Positions 6,646 through 9,928 of a stretch of DNA of 9,928 nucleotides are shown in pieces. Source of the DNA: Verrucomicrobiota bacterium. Lineage in GTDB: Bacteria; Verrucomicrobiota; Verrucomicrobiia; Opitutales; Opitutaceae. Both the position numbers and the translations under genes were made by a program. Position 1 is the stretch's first letter. Each line of letters opens with the position of its first letter. Below the pieces are notes generated by a model. That model searched no databases, had not been told where the DNA came from, and saw nothing but the letters and a program-made list of their open reading frames with translations. The stretch is taken from assembly GCA_023457035.1 (NCBI GenBank), contig JAEWNN010000109.1, positions 1-9,928 of the forward strand, read 5' to 3'.

Positions 6646-9600
6646 ATGGAAACCGCGCAGTTGATCGAGTCCTTCAACCAGGCAGGCCAAGGCCACGTCT
6701 TCCGTTTCTGGAACGAACTTTCCGCCGCCGACCGGGAGCAACTCGCCGCGCAGGCGGCCGAGATCGATCTCGCCGAGATCGCGCGCCTCACCGCCACGCT
6801 TGTGCGCAGCAACACGGGCGCCGCGGTCGACCTCACCGACCTCGAACCGGCGCCGTATGCGCCGCTGCCCGAGAACGGGGGCAACGCCGCCGAGTGGGCC
6901 GAGGCCCGCCGCCTCGGCGAGGAGGCGCTGCGCGCCGGGCGCGTGGCGGCGTTCGTTGTCGCGGGCGGGCAGGGGACGCGCCTCGGCTACGATGGCCCCA
7001 AGGGGACCTTCAAGGTCACGCCGGTCCTCCAGAAATCGCTCTTTCAAGTCTTCGCCGAGAAGATCCTCGCTGCCGGTCGCCGCTACGGGAAGCCGTTGCA
7101 CTGGTTCATCATGACCAGCCACGCGAACCACGCGGCGACCGAAGCGTTCTTCGTCGAGAACAACTTCTTCGGCCTCGGCGCCGACCGTGTGCACTTCTTC
7201 CGCCAGGGCCGCATGCCGGCGGTGGATTCCGACGGCAAGATCATCCTCGAAACGAAATCGTCGATCGCGATGAGCCCCGACGGCCACGGCGGCTCGCTGC
7301 GCGCGCTCGACCGTAGCGGTGCGCTGGAGATCATGCGCCGCGAGGGCATCGATGTGCTCAGCTACTTCCAGGTCGACAACCCGCTGGTGCGCTGCGTCGA
7401 CCCGACGTTCGTCGGCTTCCATCTCCGCGCCGGCGCCGAGATGTCGAGCAAGATGATCCCGAAGGCGTATCCCGAGGAGAAGGTCGGCCACTTCTGCCGC
7501 CAGCGCGGCAAGCTGCTCGTGGTCGAGTACAGCGACCTGCCGATGGAGCTCCAGCGCGAGGTCGACAGCGCCACCGGCCGCCTGCGCTTCATCGCCGGCT
7601 CGGTCGCGATCCACGTCTTCAGCCGCTCGTTCATCGAGCGCATGGCGAAGGGCGACGACGCCCTGCCGTTCCACCGCGCCGACAAGAAGATCCCGTGCAT
7701 CGACGCCGCGGGCACGCCCGTGAAGCCCGCGAAGGCCAACGGCGTGAAGTTCGAGATGTTCGTCTTCGACGCGCTGCCGTTTGCCAAGAACGCCGTCACC
7801 ATCGAGGCGCCGCGCGGCGACGATTTCAGCCCGGTCAAGAACGCCGAGGGCGTCGATTCGCCCCAGACCTGCCGCGACGACCAGCTCCGGCAGTTCGCCC
7901 GCTGGCTGCGCGCCGCCGGCGCCCAGGTGCCCGCCGACGCGACGGGCCTGCCGCCGTTCGCGCTCGAGGTGTCGCCGCTGTTTGGCGACGACGAGCCGAG
8001 CTTCCGCGCCGCCTGGGCCGCGTTGAAAACCAAGCCCGCCATCGCCGCCGGCCTCGTGCTCGGCGATGCCACCACTTCCCCCGGAAAAACGAAATCGCCG
8101 AAAACCATGAGCACGATCGACTCCATCGCCGCGGCCGAGCAGGCCGGCCAGATCCTCCCCAGCACTGCGCAGAACCTCCGCGACTGGCTGGGGGGCACGT
8201 TCCTGCCCGACTGGGCGCGCGCCGCCATCGAGGAACTCGTCGCCCAGGAGCAATGGCCCGAGCTCAACGACCGCTTCTACCGCACGCTTGAGTTCGGCAC
8301 CGGCGGCATGCGCGGCCGCACGATCGGCAAGGCCACCGCGGCCGCCGAGATCGGCACGCTCAGCGCGCAGGGTTCGCCCGAGCATCCGGCTGTCGGCTGC
8401 AACGTGCTCAACGACTTCACCGTCGTGCGCGCCACGATCGGTCTCTTCCGCTACACGCGCCAGTACCTCTGCACCGCCGGCAGCTACGATCTCCCACGCC
8501 TCGTGATCGCGCACGACGTGCGCCACTTCTCGCGCCACTTCTGCGAGCTCGCCGCCTCGACCTGGAGCCAGCTCGGCGGCCAGGCCTTCATCTTCGACGG
8601 CCCGCGCTCCACGCCGCAGTTGAGCTTCTCGGTGCGTCACCTCAAGGCTTCGGCGGGCATCGTCATCACCGCCAGCCACAACCCGCCCCACGACAACGGC
8701 TACAAGGTCTACTTCTCCGACGGCGGCCAGGTCGTGCCGCCGCACGACAAGGGCATCATCGGCCAGGTCGACGAGGTCGCCTGGGACGAGGTGGCCAAGT
8801 TCTTCACGAAGAAACTGGATGCCGTCATCACCCTCGGCGCCGGCGCCGACAGCGCCTACCTCGAGGCCGCCGCCGCCGCGGTGATCGACCCCGACATCTT
8901 CAAGGGCTCGAAGCTCAAGGTCGTGTTCACCAACGTGCACGGTACCGGAGCGGTGGCGACACTGCCGTTGCTTCGGCGCTTCGGCGTGAAGGTCTCCGCG
9001 GTGCCGGAGCAGCTCGAGTTCGACCCGCGCTTCCCGACGGTGAAGTCGCCCAATCCCGAGAACGCGCCCACGCTCGCGATGGCCGTCGAGCTCGCGAAGA
9101 AGACGAAGGCGGACGTCGTCATGGCGACCGATCCGGACTGCGACCGCATGGGCGTCGCCGTGCGCGACGCCAAGGGCGAGATGGTGCTGCTCACCGGCAA
9201 CCAGATCGGCGCGCTGCTGGCCGAGTACCGCATCTCGGCGATGAAGAAGCTCGGGGTGCTCCCGAAGAAGGGCACCAAGCGCGCCGCGCTCATCAAGACC
9301 TTCGTCACCTCGCAACTGCAGGACGCCATCGGCAAGGCGCACGGCCTGAAGGTCATCAACACCCTCACCGGCTTCAAATGGATCGGCGCCAAGATCGCCG
9401 GTTACGAGGCGCAGATGAAGGCGAAGCTGTTCGAGGTCGAAGGCGTCGCGCTCGACTACGACGCCACCGCGCCGGAGATCCGGGCGGAGCTGCTCCTTGA
9501 ATACAGCACGTTCTACGTCTTCGGCGGCGAGGAGAGCTACGGCTACCTCGCGACCGACACCGTGCGCGACAAGGACGGCAACGCCGCCTGCCTCATCTTC

Positions 9601-9928
9601 TGCGAGCTCGCCGCCGCCGCCAAGAAGGCCGGCAAGAGCATCACGCAGTACCTCGACGGCATCTACCTCAAGTTCGGCTTCTACACCGAAACCGTCGGCA
9701 ACATCTACTACGAGGGCGCCGCCGGCGCCGCGAAGATCGCCCGGATCCTCGCCTCTTACCGCAAGTCGCCGCCGAAGACCTTCGGCAAGCTCAAGGTCAC
9801 GAAGTTCCGCGACTTCGGCCGCGAGAAGATCAAGGACGCCGACGGCGAGCTGATCCCCGCGCAGGACCTCTACATCGTGACGCTGGCCAACGGCTTCAAC
9901 TACGCCGTGCGCGGCTCCGGCACCGAGC
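6646..9928 (+). CDS. Bifunctional fusion: UAP1-like UDP-sugar pyrophosphorylase + PGM2/PgcA-type phosphohexomutase (3' end cut by window)
   Basis: One uninterrupted frame of 1094 codons, still open at the edge. Residues 1-475 form a UDPGP-family domain that joins a sugar-1-phosphate to UTP, giving UDP-sugar and pyrophosphate. Seen: uridine-binding AGGQGTRLG (106-114) with PKG (118-120), PDGHGG (211-216), VDN (243-245), VVEYSDL (292-298) and KFEMFVFDAL (368-377). These resemble UDP-GlcNAc pyrophosphorylase UAP1 more than UDP-glucose pyrophosphorylase, whose loop reads GGLGT. A linker (476-487) leads to a phosphohexomutase, which interconverts sugar-6- and sugar-1-phosphate: FGTGGMRGR (550-558), phosphoserine loop TASHNP (675-680, Ser677), NGYKVYFSDGG and PHDKGI typical of PGM2/PgcA, metal loop DPDCD (829-833), TLTGFKW, sugar-binding GGEESYGY (960-967), and phosphate-binding RGSGTE (1089-1094), where RPSGTE is usual. 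Only the last part of domain 4 is missing. Both active sites look intact. The preferred sugar (glucose or N-acetylhexosamine) cannot be read from sequence. ATG 6646 fits the family N-terminus; an in-frame ATG at 6568 would add 26 atypical residues. Neither has a Shine-Dalgarno. Confidence 0.9.
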   Translation, partial: METAQLIESFNQAGQGHVFRFWNELSAADREQLAAQAAEIDLAEIARLTATLVRSNTGAAVDLTDLEPAPYAPLPENGGNAAEWAEARRLGEEALRAGRVAAFVVAGGQGTRLGYDGPKGTFKVTPVLQKSLFQVFAEKILAAGRRYGKPLHWFIMTSHANHAATEAFFVENNFFGLGADRVHFFRQGRMPAVDSDGKIILETKSSIAMSPDGHGGSLRALDRSGALEIMRREGIDVLSYFQVDNPLVRCVDPTFVGFHLRAGAEMSSKMIPKAYPEEKVGHFCRQRGKLLVVEYSDLPMELQREVDSATGRLRFIAGSVAIHVFSRSFIERMAKGDDALPFHRADKKIPCIDAAGTPVKPAKANGVKFEMFVFDALPFAKNAVTIEAPRGDDFSPVKNAEGVDSPQTCRDDQLRQFARWLRAAGAQVPADATGLPPFALEVSPLFGDDEPSFRAAWAALKTKPAIAAGLVLGDATTSPGKTKSPKTMSTIDSIAAAEQAGQILPSTAQNLRDWLGGTFLPDWARAAIEELVAQEQWPELNDRFYRTLEFGTGGMRGRTIGKATAAAEIGTLSAQGSPEHPAVGCNVLNDFTVVRATIGLFRYTRQYLCTAGSYDLPRLVIAHDVRHFSRHFCELAASTWSQLGGQAFIFDGPRSTPQLSFSVRHLKASAGIVITASHNPPHDNGYKVYFSDGGQVVPPHDKGIIGQVDEVAWDEVAKFFTKKLDAVITLGAGADSAYLEAAAAAVIDPDIFKGSKLKVVFTNVHGTGAVATLPLLRRFGVKVSAVPEQLEFDPRFPTVKSPNPENAPTLAMAVELAKKTKADVVMATDPDCDRMGVAVRDAKGEMVLLTGNQIGALLAEYRISAMKKLGVLPKKGTKRAALIKTFVTSQLQDAIGKAHGLKVINTLTGFKWIGAKIAGYEAQMKAKLFEVEGVALDYDATAPEIRAELLLEYSTFYVFGGEESYGYLATDTVRDKDGNAACLIFCELAAAAKKAGKSITQYLDGIYLKFGFYTETVGNIYYEGAAGAAKIARILASYRKSPPKTFGKLKVTKFRDFGREKIKDADGELIPAQDLYIVTLANGFNYAVRGSGTE
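8071..8109 (+). other. Fusion junction: A-rich linker ending at an in-frame mutase-type ATG
   Basis: These bases encode the linker TTSPGKTKSPKT and Met488. Bases 8081-8110 are about 47% GC by count (14 A of 30), against clearly GC-rich flanks. Lys481, Lys483 and Lys486 all use AAA, while nearly all other lysines in the gene use AAG. The ATG at 8107 stands where a separate mutase would begin. No stop codon and no well-spaced Shine-Dalgarno is present (the only GGA is 21 nt upstream). This looks like an old intergenic leader now translated. Internal initiation at 8107, making some free mutase, cannot be excluded. Confidence 0.6.

Noticed and set aside
8020..8109. Possibility that the pyrophosphorylase and mutase are two separate genes
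   Set aside because: No stop codon lies in the reading frame between them. A TGA at 8024-8026 is in another frame and would need an indel to be used, leaving the pyrophosphorylase slightly shorter. The continuous frame is the direct reading, with a sequencing error kept as a small residual risk.
6571..9342. 923-codon open frame on the minus strand opposite the UDP-sugar fusion
   Set aside because: It mirrors a strongly supported gene in GC-rich DNA, where antisense frames stay open by codon bias. Its translation is a low-complexity mix of Arg, His, Asp, Glu, Ala and Leu with no recognisable motif.
1..9928. Mobile elements, prophage or defence systems
   Set aside because: All genes are core or envelope functions with similar composition. 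No transposase, integrase, terminal inverted repeats or target-site duplications were found.

Overview
The window is a GC-rich bacterial chromosome segment (roughly two-thirds G+C by eye) with housekeeping content and no sign of mobile DNA. The protein styles (RpoC tail, a long Prc/Tsp-type protease, a large secreted Sel1-repeat protein, a UDPGP-family sugar nucleotidyltransferase) and the lack of Shine-Dalgarno sequences would fit a verrucomicrobial, perhaps Opitutaceae-like, organism. That assignment is an impression from protein resemblance, not a computed result.

Layout. Bases 1-458 (+) are the 3' end of rpoC, followed by a perfect 9-bp GC-rich hairpin that probably ends the RNA polymerase operon. 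Two further tandem inverted repeats (595-632 and 637-663) lie between rpoC and the convergent gene. On the minus strand, 6095 down to 675 holds a two-gene unit: prc (S41 C-terminal processing protease, 877 aa), then, after a 9-nt gap, a 925-aa exported Sel1/TPR-like repeat protein. In E. coli the periplasmic protease Prc works with a TPR adaptor, NlpI, so the second gene is a reasonable candidate adaptor or partner; this is inference.

A 550-bp divergent intergenic region (6096-6645) holds two strong hairpins (6317-6360 and 6399-6431) and a possible extended -10 promoter. It separates prc from a plus-strand gene that begins at 6646 and is still open at the right edge.

That plus-strand gene is the most unusual item. 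I followed it codon by codon: one uninterrupted frame of 1094 codons encodes a UAP1-like UDP-sugar pyrophosphorylase (residues 1 to about 475) joined in frame to a complete-looking PGM2/PgcA-type phosphohexomutase (residues 488 to the edge). The junction is A-rich, uses AAA lysine codons rarely used elsewhere in the gene, and ends in an ATG exactly where a free-standing mutase would start. It therefore looks like a former intergenic leader that became a linker. The fused enzyme would turn a sugar-6-phosphate into a sugar-1-phosphate and then into a UDP-sugar, two consecutive steps in one polypeptide.
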